DNA of 32,107 nt from the NCBI GenBank assembly GCA_964519955.1, contig CAZFLM010000074.1, positions 1 to 32,107 of the forward strand. The letters run 5' to 3'. How positions within the stretch are numbered: the stretch's first letter is position 1; each line of letters begins with the position of its first letter. Source of the stretch: CAZFLM01 sp964519955 (GTDB lineage Bacteria; Armatimonadota; Chthonomonadetes; Chthonomonadales; CAJBBX01). Below the pieces are notes generated by a model. That model was not told the origin of the DNA, searched no databases, and worked only from the letters and a program-made list of their open reading frames with translations. Position numbers and translations under genes: made by a program. Below are positions 9,132-17,738 of this stretch, in pieces.

Positions 9132-9404
9132 GCGGGCGGCTCCTGTCTCTGAGTTGTACCGGACGGGCACCCTTCGGCGAGCCGAGGGGGCTCCGCGGGG
9201 GTATTCGGCGGTTGGGGGGCAGTCTCCTCGCGCCTTGGTCGTTCAGGCTTCAGGATGCAGGACACTGGCGAGCCATTGGCGAACTGTGCGACCAGGGGTG
9301 GCAACTGCTGCTTCGCTGACCGCCGTGCCGTTCTCGGCGCCCCACATCGCTGTCGGCGTGCGCTGCCCACGCTGCGACGCCGGCGAGAGGGACACCACGC
9401 AGAA
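9132..9404. other. Divergent intergenic region
   Basis: This 273-bp spacer separates the SGNH gene (minus) from the lipoprotein gene (plus) and must hold promoters for both. It contains a GC-rich palindromic stretch near 9171-9200 (CCCTTCGGC, GCCGAGGG). I see no clear -35/-10 pair and no RNA gene. Confidence 0.5.
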
Positions 9405-11996
9405 ATGACACCGAAAGCGACGAGATGGTCCCGGCTCGCGGTTCTGAGCGCGGGCGCTGTGGCTGTGCTGTGCGGATGTGGTGGTGGGCTCGGGCGCAAC
9501 TCCGGGCCGAGTACGCTCAGTCTTGCTGGAGTCGTGCAACTGCCGGCAGGGTCGTCCGTTTCGCTGTCCGGCCTCACGGTGGCGACTTCCGCCGGGCAGG
9601 CGCCGGTCGGCGCGTCAGGGGGTTTCTCGGCGCGGCAGATCGGATCGGGCGTGGCGCTGGTGAGCGTGGCCGACGGCGCCGGGCGCCCGGTTCTGTGCGG
9701 CTTCCTCGACGCCGGCCTCCGCGGCACGCCGACGATCAACGCTCGCTCGACCGCTGTGGCGCTACTGTTCAATGCGCTGCAGGCGTTCACGTTGCCCCGG
9801 GACTCCTGGGCGCGAGCGATCGAGCTGATCTCGAGCAACGCTGCCACCGATACGCTTGCAGAGGTTGCCGCGCGGCGCATCGCGGCCAACCCGCATGCGG
9901 CCGTCGACGGCGACACGGAACTGATGACGGCGCTTTTCGCCGCGGTGGACGCGATCAACCCGCCGGCCCTGCCGCAGGCAGCGCGCGCGCTGCGGAGTGC
10001 GCCGCCCGTCGGGGCGCCAACCCGCGCGGCGTCGGTCGGGGTCACGGTAGCCCGGCGCTCCGAGCCGGACGTGGCCCCGATCACGGTCGAGCCCAGCGAT
10101 GCCCAGAGCGGGGTCCGCGTGCTACAGAACACCGCTGGGAACGGGATCGTCGTCACGAACCGGTACCGCCGCCACATCGCCTACTACGTGTACCGCACCG
10201 AGTGGCAGGACAGCTCCGACGCCTGGCACTCGATCACGCCTTGGGAGTTGGTGGCGCCGGGCAATGGCGACCTCGGGTATGTGCCAGCGGTCTCGGGGTT
10301 CTCCGGTGTGATCGGCAGCCTGCTGGACGTCGCGACGGGTGAGATCCCGTACTCGGAGGTCAGCGGACCGCCTGTTCTGCTGTCCGTGGCGCCCACCGAC
10401 GCGAAGAAGACGCGCTACCGTGTCTTCGTGGTGGGACCGAGTTTCAAGGGGGTGGAACTAGAGGCGGCAATGCCCGCCGACCTGACCTCGGAAGTCGTCC
10501 GCACGGAATTGCGGGTCGCGCACGCTAACGCGTGCGCGGTGACGTTCGTTTTTGAGTACGGCCTGCCGATCCTCCTGCAGTTCGTGAGCGCCGAGAACAT
10601 CCGCGGAGCCCTGTCTCTGGAGAAGAAGCCGGCCCTCGCGGCTGACATTGTGAGGCTCTTCACCCAGTACTACCCCCAGTTCGGTGGGTACGTGGCTTCA
10701 GGCAACTACAAGAGCGCCACCGCAACGCTCGCGAAGGCGGTAGCCGAGAACAGCATCCTGCGGAAGGCGCTGATCAAGAAGCTGATCGCGGCCGGGCTGT
10801 TCGTCGACGCGATCGAATCGATCGGCGCCGCGTGGACCTCGGCCCTCGTCGCCCCGATCGAGATCGTCGACAGGTTCCTGGCCACGGTCGACCTCGGCAT
10901 AGTGACAGGCCATCTGGCCACGTCGGACCTCTTCGTCCAGTGGGCCGCGACGGCCACCAGGCCCAATATCCGCATCCAGCCCGATCCCGCGGCGGTCACT
11001 TCGGGTCTGGACACGCCGCTCACGTGCTATGGCGTTGCCGGCGTATCCGGCACGAAGGAGTACCAGTGGTCCACGGCGGGCGCCCACGGCCATCTGGAGG
11101 ACGGCAGCGGGCACAGCGGCACGTCGTTCACCTCCAGCCAGCAGATCGTGCGCTACGTGGCCGACGCGGCGGCCAAGGACGGGGACGAGGACACGGTGTC
11201 CGTGAAGGCCTACCTGAAGAGCGGGACGAAGCTGCAGGAGCTGGGGTCGGCCTCCTCGTCGGTGTTCATCGTCGACGTGCAGCGCGACGTGTTCCTCTGG
11301 CCGCAGCAGCTCGAGTGCTGGCAGAACGCGACGATGGGCGTCTCGGTGAGCGTTGAGCCGGAGTACTTCGGCACGCTCGAGTACGACTGGACCTGCACCA
11401 ACTCAGCGGGCGAGCTGCGGAACTCCAGCGGCCAGGCGGCGCCGTTCACGACCACCGGGAAGTACGACGCGGCCTACCACTCAGGCTCGGGAACGGGAAC
11501 CGACACGGTGAGCGTGACCGTCTGGCGCAAGGGCTCCGGCGGGAAGCGCATCCCCATCGGAACCAAGAGCGGCACGATCAGGGTGAAGGACCCGAACGCG
11601 CAGGTCCGCATCCTCTCCTTCATCGCATCGGACTGGACGCAGATCACCTTCCAGCCACCGTTCCAGTGGTTTGCAGCCATGGGCGTGTTCGCCGCGTGGA
11701 CGCCCGATCCGCAGGTGGCCGGCTACATCATCACGCTGAAGCGGCCTGGGCGGCCGGACTACGAGTTCTACCGAGCGACCAACCTGCTGTTGAAGGGGGC
11801 GGAACTCGGGCCGAGCGCCAAGGCGGACGATGTCGGGATCATGCTCATGGGGGCGAGCACGAACTATGAGCAGGACGTGCGGGACACGGTACCCAACAAG
11901 CCGGGGCCGGGCAACATCCAGTCCATGGTGAACGAGAACATCGGGCAGTACAACGAGGCACTGGGATACACCGTTCTGGTCCGGGTGGCCGAGTAG
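9405..11996 (+). CDS. Large lipoprotein with Ig/PKD-like C-terminal domains, function unknown
   Basis: The protein is 863 residues from ATG 9405. Residues 1-25 form a lipoprotein signal with a lipobox (L-C-G-C, lipidated Cys 25), followed by a Gly/Ser-rich linker. The N-terminal third (about 30-230) includes a carboxypeptidase-regulatory-like beta segment (LAGVVQLPAG, VSLSGLTVAT), then a helical part. A middle region has an uninterrupted hydrophobic/amphipathic stretch. The C-terminal third has two Ig/PKD-like segments that pair 'YQWSTAGAHG...DTVSVKAYL' with 'YDWTCTNSAG...DTVSVTVW'. No catalytic motif is recognised. It is probably anchored to the outer membrane and binds ligand or a partner. 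The following DUF1080 gene starts 30 bp downstream and is likely cotranscribed. The start is chosen for the lipobox; its ribosome-binding site (GAGAGG, about 20 nt upstream) is poor. Confidence 0.8.
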   Translation: MTPKATRWSRLAVLSAGAVAVLCGCGGGLGRNSGPSTLSLAGVVQLPAGSSVSLSGLTVATSAGQAPVGASGGFSARQIGSGVALVSVADGAGRPVLCGFLDAGLRGTPTINARSTAVALLFNALQAFTLPRDSWARAIELISSNAATDTLAEVAARRIAANPHAAVDGDTELMTALFAAVDAINPPALPQAARALRSAPPVGAPTRAASVGVTVARRSEPDVAPITVEPSDAQSGVRVLQNTAGNGIVVTNRYRRHIAYYVYRTEWQDSSDAWHSITPWELVAPGNGDLGYVPAVSGFSGVIGSLLDVATGEIPYSEVSGPPVLLSVAPTDAKKTRYRVFVVGPSFKGVELEAAMPADLTSEVVRTELRVAHANACAVTFVFEYGLPILLQFVSAENIRGALSLEKKPALAADIVRLFTQYYPQFGGYVASGNYKSATATLAKAVAENSILRKALIKKLIAAGLFVDAIESIGAAWTSALVAPIEIVDRFLATVDLGIVTGHLATSDLFVQWAATATRPNIRIQPDPAAVTSGLDTPLTCYGVAGVSGTKEYQWSTAGAHGHLEDGSGHSGTSFTSSQQIVRYVADAAAKDGDEDTVSVKAYLKSGTKLQELGSASSSVFIVDVQRDVFLWPQQLECWQNATMGVSVSVEPEYFGTLEYDWTCTNSAGELRNSSGQAAPFTTTGKYDAAYHSGSGTGTDTVSVTVWRKGSGGKRIPIGTKSGTIRVKDPNAQVRILSFIASDWTQITFQPPFQWFAAMGVFAAWTPDPQVAGYIITLKRPGRPDYEFYRATNLLLKGAELGPSAKADDVGIMLMGASTNYEQDVRDTVPNKPGPGNIQSMVNENIGQYNEALGYTVLVRVAE

Positions 11997-12026
11997 CGTG
12001 GCGTACGGCAGGAGGAGAGAGCAGGG

Positions 12027-12791
12027 ATGGTGAGTCGGGTTTGGCGGTCAGCAGCGCTGGCGTTCGTGTTGGTGGCGGTGATGGGGTGCGCCAGGGCGCA
12101 GCAGAGCGCGTCGACGTACAAGCCGCAGGTGAAGGGCGGCTGGGAGATCCTGTTCGACGGGAAGAACCTGAACGCGTGGGACATCGCACCCGGCACGAGC
12201 GGGTGGGCGATCGACGAACAGGGGGCGCTCGCAGTGACGGGTGCCGGGCCGGCGATGTACACGAAGCGGCGGTACTGCGACTTCGTGCTGGAGCTGGACT
12301 ACCGCATCGTGGGGCAGAAGAAGTGCAACAGCGGGGTGTTCTTCCGCGTGCACGACAAGGGCGACCCGGTCAACACGGGCTTTGAGATCCAGATACTCGA
12401 CGATGCGGACTACGGCGTGAAGTGGGACTCCATGAACGCGAACGGGGCGCTGTACGACCTGGTGCATCCGAGCGTCGACGCGAACAAGCCGATGGGGGAG
12501 TGGGAGCACTACAAGATCACGGTTAAGGGCAGCCAGGTAACGGTGGTCTCGAACGACAAGGAGATCGTGAAGGCCGATCTGAGCAAGTGGACGCAGGTGG
12601 GCAAGAACCCGGACGGGCAGCACAACAAGTTCGCCTACGCGATCGCGTCGCTGCCGCAGGAGGGGTTCATCGGGTTCCAGAACTACGGCGGCGTGCCCGT
12701 CTGGTTCAAGAACGTGCGCATCAAGCCGCTCACGCCGCGGCAGCCCAAGTTCACCGGCTCCGAGCCGATCGCGGAGGTGCTGGGGAAGTAG
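12027..12791 (+). CDS. DUF1080 (3-keto-disaccharide hydrolase-like) lipoprotein
   Basis: The protein is 254 residues. GGAGGAG (12011-12017) precedes the ATG at 9 nt. The signal peptide ends in a lipobox (VMGC, Cys about 19-20). The mature part is one concanavalin-like beta-sandwich: ILFDGKNLNAWD at the start, LELDYRI, CNSGVFFRVHDKGD, FEIQILDD, WEHYKITVKG and GFIGFQNYGGVPVWFKNVRIKPL at the end. These are hallmarks of the DUF1080 family. Characterised members act on 3-keto-glycosides or bind glycans; which role applies here cannot be decided. The family is heavily expanded in Planctomycetota and related polysaccharide degraders, which fits the rest of the window. Confidence 0.93.
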   Translation: MVSRVWRSAALAFVLVAVMGCARAQQSASTYKPQVKGGWEILFDGKNLNAWDIAPGTSGWAIDEQGALAVTGAGPAMYTKRRYCDFVLELDYRIVGQKKCNSGVFFRVHDKGDPVNTGFEIQILDDADYGVKWDSMNANGALYDLVHPSVDANKPMGEWEHYKITVKGSQVTVVSNDKEIVKADLSKWTQVGKNPDGQHNKFAYAIASLPQEGFIGFQNYGGVPVWFKNVRIKPLTPRQPKFTGSEPIAEVLGK

Positions 12792-12818
12792 CCGCGGGGT
12801 GGTGCCTCCTCCAAGGCA

Positions 12819-12881
12819 GGGCACAGCATTCGCGATGTACGTGCAGCCGGTTGTGGCGCTGTGCGCGCGAATGCTCTGCCC
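12819..12881. repeat. Palindromic element between convergent genes
   Basis: The arms GGGCACAGCATTCGCG (12819-12834) and CGCGAATGCTCTGCCC (12866-12881) pair at 15 of 16 positions around a 31-nt loop. The element fills the spacer between the stops of the DUF1080 gene and the minus-strand gene at 12902, so it could end transcription from both sides. No T tract follows, so it is not a textbook intrinsic terminator. Confidence 0.75.
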
Positions 12882-12901
12882 CTACCGTTGACGGCCAGAG
12901 C

Positions 12902-13405
12902 CTACTTCTGCCACTGGTCAGGCGTGAGCACCTTGCGGTCGGTGACGGCGATGATGAAGTGGCGGGCGGCGGCGTAGGCGCGGGAGATGCCGAAGTCGAG
13001 GGCTACGTCGCGCTGCGTCGTCATCTGCTCTCCGAGCCAGATGCGCTGGACGGGGCACGGCGCATGCGCGGTGCCGAGCAGGCGGCCCGAGGCGTCCATG
13101 ACGGCCGCGTGCACCTCGTAGTCCACCTCGTCGAAGGTGAGCAGGGCGCCCGATACGCGGGCCGTCAAGTGGTCGTCGCCCGCGAGTTCGAAGCGCGCCT
13201 TGTTGAGACGGACAAGCGAGAACGTGCTGCCGTGGTACGTGACGGGGTTCGACTGGACGTCGATGCGGAGGTCCTGCGCGAGCGCGAGAGGGTGGGCACC
13301 GGGTATGGGCCGCGCGGATTCGGGCGCCTTCTGGGAGAGGGCGGCGATCCCGAGCAGTAGAGCCGCAACGACCGGGGCAAGGTTGCTGAGCGCGGTGCGA
13401 CGCAT
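12902..13405 (-). CDS. Small exported hypothetical protein
   Basis: The protein is 167 residues. ATG 13405 is preceded by AGGAG at 6 nt. An N-terminal hydrophobic segment (LAPVVAALLLGIAAL) looks like a signal peptide or anchor, followed by a mostly beta-strand domain (RIDVQSNPVTYHGSTFSLVRL, FDEVDYEVHAAVMDASGRLLGTA) resembling a small immunoglobulin-like or lipocalin-like fold by pattern only. No family is recognised. It lies 70 bp downstream of a beta-helix gene on the same strand and may be cotranscribed with it. Confidence 0.7.
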   Translation of the reverse strand: MRRTALSNLAPVVAALLLGIAALSQKAPESARPIPGAHPLALAQDLRIDVQSNPVTYHGSTFSLVRLNKARFELAGDDHLTARVSGALLTFDEVDYEVHAAVMDASGRLLGTAHAPCPVQRIWLGEQMTTQRDVALDFGISRAYAAARHFIIAVTDRKVLTPDQWQK

Positions 13406-13475
13406 GGCGTGCTCCTGGGGTGAAGTGGTGTGGGGGTTAGTGCCTGCGGGGCGAGCGAGGGTTCACGCCATGGGT

Positions 13476-14948
13476 CTACTCCTTCGCCAGCGGGTGCGGG
13501 TAGGCGTAGGGCTTGTAGCCCGGCATGCGGCGGCCGTTGAGGATGTCGACGCCGTCGCGGATGTGCGGGGTGCCGGAGACGAGGGGGCAGGGCTTGCCGT
13601 TGAACGTGTTGCCCCACGCGTAGGTCGGTTCGGGTTCCTGTTGGGGCCAGGCGGCGGGCTGGGGCGTATCGCCGGAGATGAGCCTGCCCTTGCCGCGGCC
13701 GGTCTGGTCCAGCGCCGCCAGGCAGCGCTCGATGCGGAAGGCGTCGCCGGGGTTCCAGAGCAGGTTGGGGTCGCCATTCCGCTCGTCGCAGCGGTAGGCG
13801 AGCGTGTCCGCCGTGTTGGACATGATCATGCTGCTCTTGCCGGTGGCGCCATTGAAGACGGAGTAGCCGCGCCACTGGTCGGGCTTCCACGTTTTGCCCG
13901 TGCACACGAGGGAGCGGGCGTTGGCGGCGCCGGAGTGCGCGCCAGTCTCGTAGACGATGGGCTTGCCGTGAGGGCCGAGGTCGTTCTTGTCGAACGGGCT
14001 CTCTCCGGTGGCGATGCCCCAGGGCTGGAATGACGTGTGGTCGCGGTAGTTGTCGGCGCGGATCGGGTGCGTCACGTCGCCCTGGATCGAGTTGTTGTAG
14101 ATGACGCCATTGCCGGAGCGCAGCTCGATGGCGCAGTAGAACGTGCGTCCTACGAAGTGGAACGTGTTGTCGTGGAACTCGAAGCTGCGGGCGCCGCGGA
14201 GGCGCTGGCTCGTTTCGGTGCCGTGGTTGCCGATGACGGCGTTGCGGAGCGTGTTGTGGCGGAAGACGACGCGCTCTCCGCACCAGCCGTCGAGGGCGAA
14301 GGCGCTGGCGTCGGCCACGAACTCGCAGTCCTCCACGAAGAAGGGCCTGGTGGCCGAGCCCATGGGCATCGGCTCCGTCCACGCAGCGTCCCCGTACTGG
14401 CCCCCGCCATTGAAGCCGTAGATGGCGAAGAACCAGCCGACCATCTCGAAGCGGCAGTGGTCGATCACCCCGCCCGACGCCATCACCTGCATGCCGCACG
14501 TGCGGGTGGCGCGCAGGCGGATGTGGTCGACGCGCCAGGTGGTGGAGGCGCCGGCGATGGCGAGGCTGCCCTTGTTGTAGTCGTCCTTGGCGCCAGCACC
14601 GCCATCGATGGTGAGGGCGGTGAGCCGGGTCAGGCCGCCGGGCTTGGCGCCGATGTCGAACACGCGGTGCGTGGGCATGCCGGTGCTGGGCGGGTAGTTG
14701 CCGCTGACGATAGTGGTGTGGTCGGTGCCCGCGCCCGCGATGGTGATGTGCTTCCCGGCAACCGTGACGCCGGCGGTCCAGGTGGCGGAGCCGGCGGGCA
14801 GGCGCACCGTGTCGCCGTCCCTGGCCCGGTCGATGGCCGCCTGCACGTCGGCGCGGTCGAGGCTGCGCGCCGTGATGGTGGCTGCGTGGACGGTGGGCTG
14901 GAGGCACGCCAATGCCGCCAGCGCGATGTACCGAGCCGCGCGTCGCAT
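13476..14948 (-). CDS. Secreted right-handed beta-helix protein (pectate-lyase-like)
   Basis: The protein is 490 residues from ATG 14948 (GAGAGG upstream), with a signal peptide ending near VHAA. Residues about 25-450 show the repeated short strands and turns of a parallel beta-helix, with strings such as LTALTIDGG, WRVDHIRLRA, GVIDHCRFEM, FFVEDCEFVA, VVFRHNTLRN and FEFHDNTF typical of PbH1 repeats. The opening (VQAAIDRARDGDTVRLPAGSATW) is the usual start of such polysaccharide-active proteins. The fold family includes polysaccharide lyases, hydrolases and phage or surface binders, so substrate and activity are open. It likely acts outside the cell. Confidence 0.88.
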   Translation of the reverse strand: MRRAARYIALAALACLQPTVHAATITARSLDRADVQAAIDRARDGDTVRLPAGSATWTAGVTVAGKHITIAGAGTDHTTIVSGNYPPSTGMPTHRVFDIGAKPGGLTRLTALTIDGGAGAKDDYNKGSLAIAGASTTWRVDHIRLRATRTCGMQVMASGGVIDHCRFEMVGWFFAIYGFNGGGQYGDAAWTEPMPMGSATRPFFVEDCEFVADASAFALDGWCGERVVFRHNTLRNAVIGNHGTETSQRLRGARSFEFHDNTFHFVGRTFYCAIELRSGNGVIYNNSIQGDVTHPIRADNYRDHTSFQPWGIATGESPFDKNDLGPHGKPIVYETGAHSGAANARSLVCTGKTWKPDQWRGYSVFNGATGKSSMIMSNTADTLAYRCDERNGDPNLLWNPGDAFRIERCLAALDQTGRGKGRLISGDTPQPAAWPQQEPEPTYAWGNTFNGKPCPLVSGTPHIRDGVDILNGRRMPGYKPYAYPHPLAKE

Positions 14949-14986
14949 GGTAGCGAACCTCTCAAATCGTCGCCGATGTCTGCCCA

Positions 14987-15283
14987 TCAGGCCCCTGGGA
15001 CCCGCAACGAATACGGTTTGACGCCGCCGGGCCGGTTCACACCGGCCTGGACTTTGCGCGGGCCGAGCCATCTCACGGTGTACACGTCGCCGGGAGGCAG
15101 GTCCCTGCGGCATGCGAAGCGCCCGGTGGTGGTATCGATGACCCAGAGGCGGTAGTGCTTACCGTCGCGCTGGGCACTCGCCACATATCTGCCGTCGGGG
15201 CTCCACACGGCGGAATCGCCTTCGCAGGCTTCGTCTCGCGCGACCATCGATCCTGAGAGCGTGACCACGCCCGCGGTCTGCCC
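14987..15283 (-). pseudogene. Downstream propeller-like part of the gene split by TGA 15284
   Basis: This segment is in the same frame as 15284-15898, directly after its TGA, and stays open to a TGA at 14987-14989. It encodes a PD40-like blade (SAVWSPDGRYVASAQ, LWVIDTTTG, DLPPGDVYTVRW) of the same type as in the gene at 276-2508. The first in-frame ATG (15246 on the minus strand) has no visible ribosome-binding site. It is most simply a nonsense-interrupted C-terminal domain. A selenocysteine reading or a sequence error are the alternatives, and the sequence does not settle which. Confidence 0.6.
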
Positions 15284-15898
15284 TCAGCCGCACTCGCTGC
15301 CTTCGGTGAACTTGACCACCTTGGGCATGTGCATGTCGACGCGGTTCTCTCCGTCCCACAGAGCCAGACCGGAGACGCAGATGTCGTCGATCGTGCCGCG
15401 CTCGATCCGCACGAACTCGATGCGCAGCTGCCTGACCTTCTGCCGGGGGAAGTGGATGGTGTGCCAGCCCATCTCGTCGGGGAGGTCCGCGCTGGCGATG
15501 CGGGTTTCGCCGGAGTACAGGCGCACCTTCGTGATGCGGTCGTTCTTCGCGAACAGCTCCGGCGACTTGTTGTAGCCGTTCATCAGGGCGATGCTGTCCA
15601 GTGCGACGGGACGCTTCGCTTCGATGCCGAGCCCCGGGTGGTGATGGAAGGGGTTGTACTGCCGGGTACCATAGCGGTCCTTGCCGCTGAACACCCAGGC
15701 CGTCGCCGGGTCGTCGTCGACCAGGTAGGTTAGGGGGTAGCTCGTGTGGGTGCGCCCGACCCACAGGTCCTCGTTCGAGGAGATGATCCAGCCCTGCTTG
15801 CAGCCGGGCTCCATCCACGAGATCGAGGTAGGAGCGTAGTCGGCACGAGCCAAAGCGCAGCAGAGCAGCAGCACGGCGGCGCAGATCGTCGAACGCAT
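15284..15898 (-). CDS. Exported discoidin-like protein, N-terminal part before an in-frame TGA
   Basis: ATG 15898 (GAAAGGA upstream) opens a signal peptide (ICAAVLLLCCALARA) and a beta-sandwich resembling NAD-glycohydrolase/F5/8C-type discoidin domains: YLVDDDPATAWVF, LDSIALMNGYN, KVRLYSG, GWHTIHFPRQKVRQLRIEFVRI and DDICVSGLALW. Such domains usually bind carbohydrate or protein. The frame stops at TGA 15284-15286 after ...GSECG. The same frame continues on the other side with propeller-like sequence (see 14987-15283), so this is probably the first half of one longer protein of about 300 residues. A short independent protein remains possible. Confidence 0.7.
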   Translation of the reverse strand: MRSTICAAVLLLCCALARADYAPTSISWMEPGCKQGWIISSNEDLWVGRTHTSYPLTYLVDDDPATAWVFSGKDRYGTRQYNPFHHHPGLGIEAKRPVALDSIALMNGYNKSPELFAKNDRITKVRLYSGETRIASADLPDEMGWHTIHFPRQKVRQLRIEFVRIERGTIDDICVSGLALWDGENRVDMHMPKVVKFTEGSECG

Positions 15899-15973
15899 CG
15901 AGGCGGTCCTTTCCGGGGCTGGACGTGGGGCTCGGCCCTACTTGCACGACGCACAGCGGGGCTGGCGGTTCCC

Positions 15974-16429
15974 TCAGAGCCTGCCGATCGCCTTCGCCAG
16001 GAGCCGGTGCGTCCCGTGTGGGAAGCCGCCGCCCACGATGTGCAGGCAGGGGCAGCGCCCGGCGACGGGGTCGAGGCCGCGCGCCTCGCAGATCTTGACG
16101 GCTTCGGTGGCGGGGCCGGCGGTGTAGATCCAGACGCTGCCAACGCCCTGGTCGGCGCACTGGCGGGCGGCGTCCTCGACGAAGGCGGCGGCATCGCGGT
16201 CCCATGGGGCGGGCGGGAGAAGGACGGCGCCATCGACCGGGCCGGCCTCGGCGAGCGTGGCGGCGGCCTCTGCGCCCTTCATCGGCGGTCCGTCGAGGGC
16301 GATGGGGACGGCGCGCTTGCCGGCCTTGACGAGGGCGGGAATGAGCACGCCGCCGTGCATGCGACCGCGGGCGCGCGCGCCGAAGACTGCGTAGGCCTTG
16401 CCAGAGAAGAAGTCGTCGGATGGCTTCAT
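15974..16429 (-). CDS. CoA-binding domain protein (CoA_binding_2 / YccU-like)
   Basis: The protein is 151 residues. GGAGG lies about 8 nt before ATG 16429. The fold is a Rossmann-like CoA-binding domain as in succinyl-CoA synthetase alpha and YccU: an AVFGARARGRMHGG glycine-rich loop at the start, a central VDGAVLLPP strand with loop, SVWIYTAG, and a late Cys/His-containing segment (CPCLHIVGGG). It has no catalytic domain of its own and probably binds CoA or a nucleotide in the cytoplasm. The gene lies 75 bp upstream of the interrupted discoidin-like gene on the same strand. Confidence 0.8.
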   Translation of the reverse strand: MKPSDDFFSGKAYAVFGARARGRMHGGVLIPALVKAGKRAVPIALDGPPMKGAEAAATLAEAGPVDGAVLLPPAPWDRDAAAFVEDAARQCADQGVGSVWIYTAGPATEAVKICEARGLDPVAGRCPCLHIVGGGFPHGTHRLLAKAIGRL

Positions 16430-16506
16430 GGCACGTGTCCTCCAGTTGGAATTGGTCTCATCGTACCACGATGGGGGCGGCAAGGGCCGATCATGTGAGC
16501 CACGGC

Positions 16507-16975
16507 GTTGTGCTGGGCGGGCCGGTTACCACGTTGTGCCTGGCGGGCAGGGACGCCTATCCCACCACTGCGTTGTGCCTGGCGGCCNNNNNNNNNNNNN
16601 NNNNNNNNNNNNNNNNNNNNNNNNNNNNNNNNNNNNNNNNNNNNNNNNNNNNNNNNNNNNNNNNNNNNNNNNNNNNNNNNNNNNNNNGTTGTGCCTGGCG
16701 GGCAGGGACGCCTATCCCACCACTGCGTTGTGCCTGGCGGCCGGTTACCGCGTTGTACTGGACGGGCAGGGACGCCCATCCCACCACGGCGTTGTGCTGG
16801 GCGGGCCGGTTACCACGTTGTGCTTGGCGGGCAGGGACGCCTATCCCACCACTGCGTTGTGCCTGGCGGCCTGTAGACACGCTGTACCGGACGGGCAGGG
16901 ACGCCCATCCCACCACGGCGTTGTGCTTGGCGGGCCGGTTGCCACGTTGTGCTTCGCCCATCCTACCACGGCGGC
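16507..16975 (+). repeat. Bipartite tandem repeat array (39 + 25/26 bp units)
   Basis: Each unit begins GTTGTGC. A long unit of 39 bp (core TGGCGGGCAGGGACGCC, then TATCCCACCACTGC or CATCCCACCACGGC) alternates with a short unit of 25-26 bp (GGCGGGCCGGTTACCAC). Unit starts are at 16507, 16533, 16572, 16688, 16727, 16752, 16791, 16817, 16856, 16881, 16920 and 16946. The pattern of small changes repeats every two long-short pairs (about 129 bp). The array fills the space between a CoA-binding gene and a GNAT gene, both on the minus strand. Confidence 0.9.
16588..16687. other. Assembly gap (100 N) inside the tandem array
   Basis: The 55 bases before the gap (16533-16587) are identical to the 55 bases after it (16688-16742). 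The gap is a placeholder. The true array may be shorter (overlap collapse) or longer than shown. Confidence 0.95.
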
Positions 16976-16988
16976 GTGGTTGGCGGGC

Positions 16989-17738
16989 CTACGGCTTGAT
17001 GCGGTACCAGTAGTCGTAGGCGTGTGCGAAGCCGAGGCCCTGGTAGAGCGCGAGTGCGGGGGCGTTGTTCCTCATGACCTGCAGGTAGGCGGTGCGGGCG
17101 CCGGCCTCGCGGCCCCAGGCCAGGATGGCGGCGACGATGGCCGTACCGCAGCCCTGGCGGCGGTGCTCCGGCGCGACGACGATGTCGTACAGCCCGATCA
17201 GGCCGCCGTCCGCCACGCCGATGCCGAGCGCCGCCAACTCGCCGCGCCGACAGCCGGACAGGAACACGGCAGGCGGCTGGATGGCGTGCAGGATAGCGCG
17301 CATCGGCGCGGCAAAGCGCGGCTGCACCGAGTTGAACCGCTCGAACGCCGCGCACCAGGCCTCGGTGGCGCTGGATGCACCGGAGACAGGGCACGGCTCT
17401 CTGCCTTCGATGGGGCGCAGGTCGAGGGTCATGACGGAGGTCTCGGCCTCGCGGGCGTATCCGCGGCGCTCCAGTTCGGCGTCGAGCGCCGGCGGGCGCC
17501 AGGCGGGCGTGATCTTGAAGATGGTGGGCAGGCCGCGCTCCGCGTACCAGGCCTCTGCGGAGGAGATCGCCTCGTCCGCGCCGACGCCGGAGAGTGGGCG
17601 GATCGGGTTGACCGAGTTGGCGCGGCGGGTGTAGCCGCGGGAGGCGCGCACGATCCAGCCGCGAATGTCTCCGGTCTCCTCGGCGGGCCAGGCGCGCAGG
17701 CTGTGCTCCTCGATGGCCAGGACCTGCTCGGGGGTCAT
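16989..17738 (-). CDS. GNAT family N-acetyltransferase (last gene of an ATGA-linked operon)
   Basis: The protein is 249 residues. The C-terminal half (about 150-249) carries the GNAT acetyl-CoA loop: VVAPEHRRQGCGTAIVAAILAW (RRQGCG as the R/Q-x-x-G-x-G motif), followed by LQVMRNNAPALALYQGLGF, the usual GNAT C-terminal motif. The N-terminal half (RANSVNPI, AWYAERGLPTIFKI) resembles the first domain of double-GNAT proteins. The ATG overlaps the stop of the upstream hydrolase-like gene (ATGA at 17738-17735), so translation is probably coupled. The acyl acceptor cannot be inferred. Confidence 0.88.
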   Translation of the reverse strand: MTPEQVLAIEEHSLRAWPAEETGDIRGWIVRASRGYTRRANSVNPIRPLSGVGADEAISSAEAWYAERGLPTIFKITPAWRPPALDAELERRGYAREAETSVMTLDLRPIEGREPCPVSGASSATEAWCAAFERFNSVQPRFAAPMRAILHAIQPPAVFLSGCRRGELAALGIGVADGGLIGLYDIVVAPEHRRQGCGTAIVAAILAWGREAGARTAYLQVMRNNAPALALYQGLGFAHAYDYWYRIKP

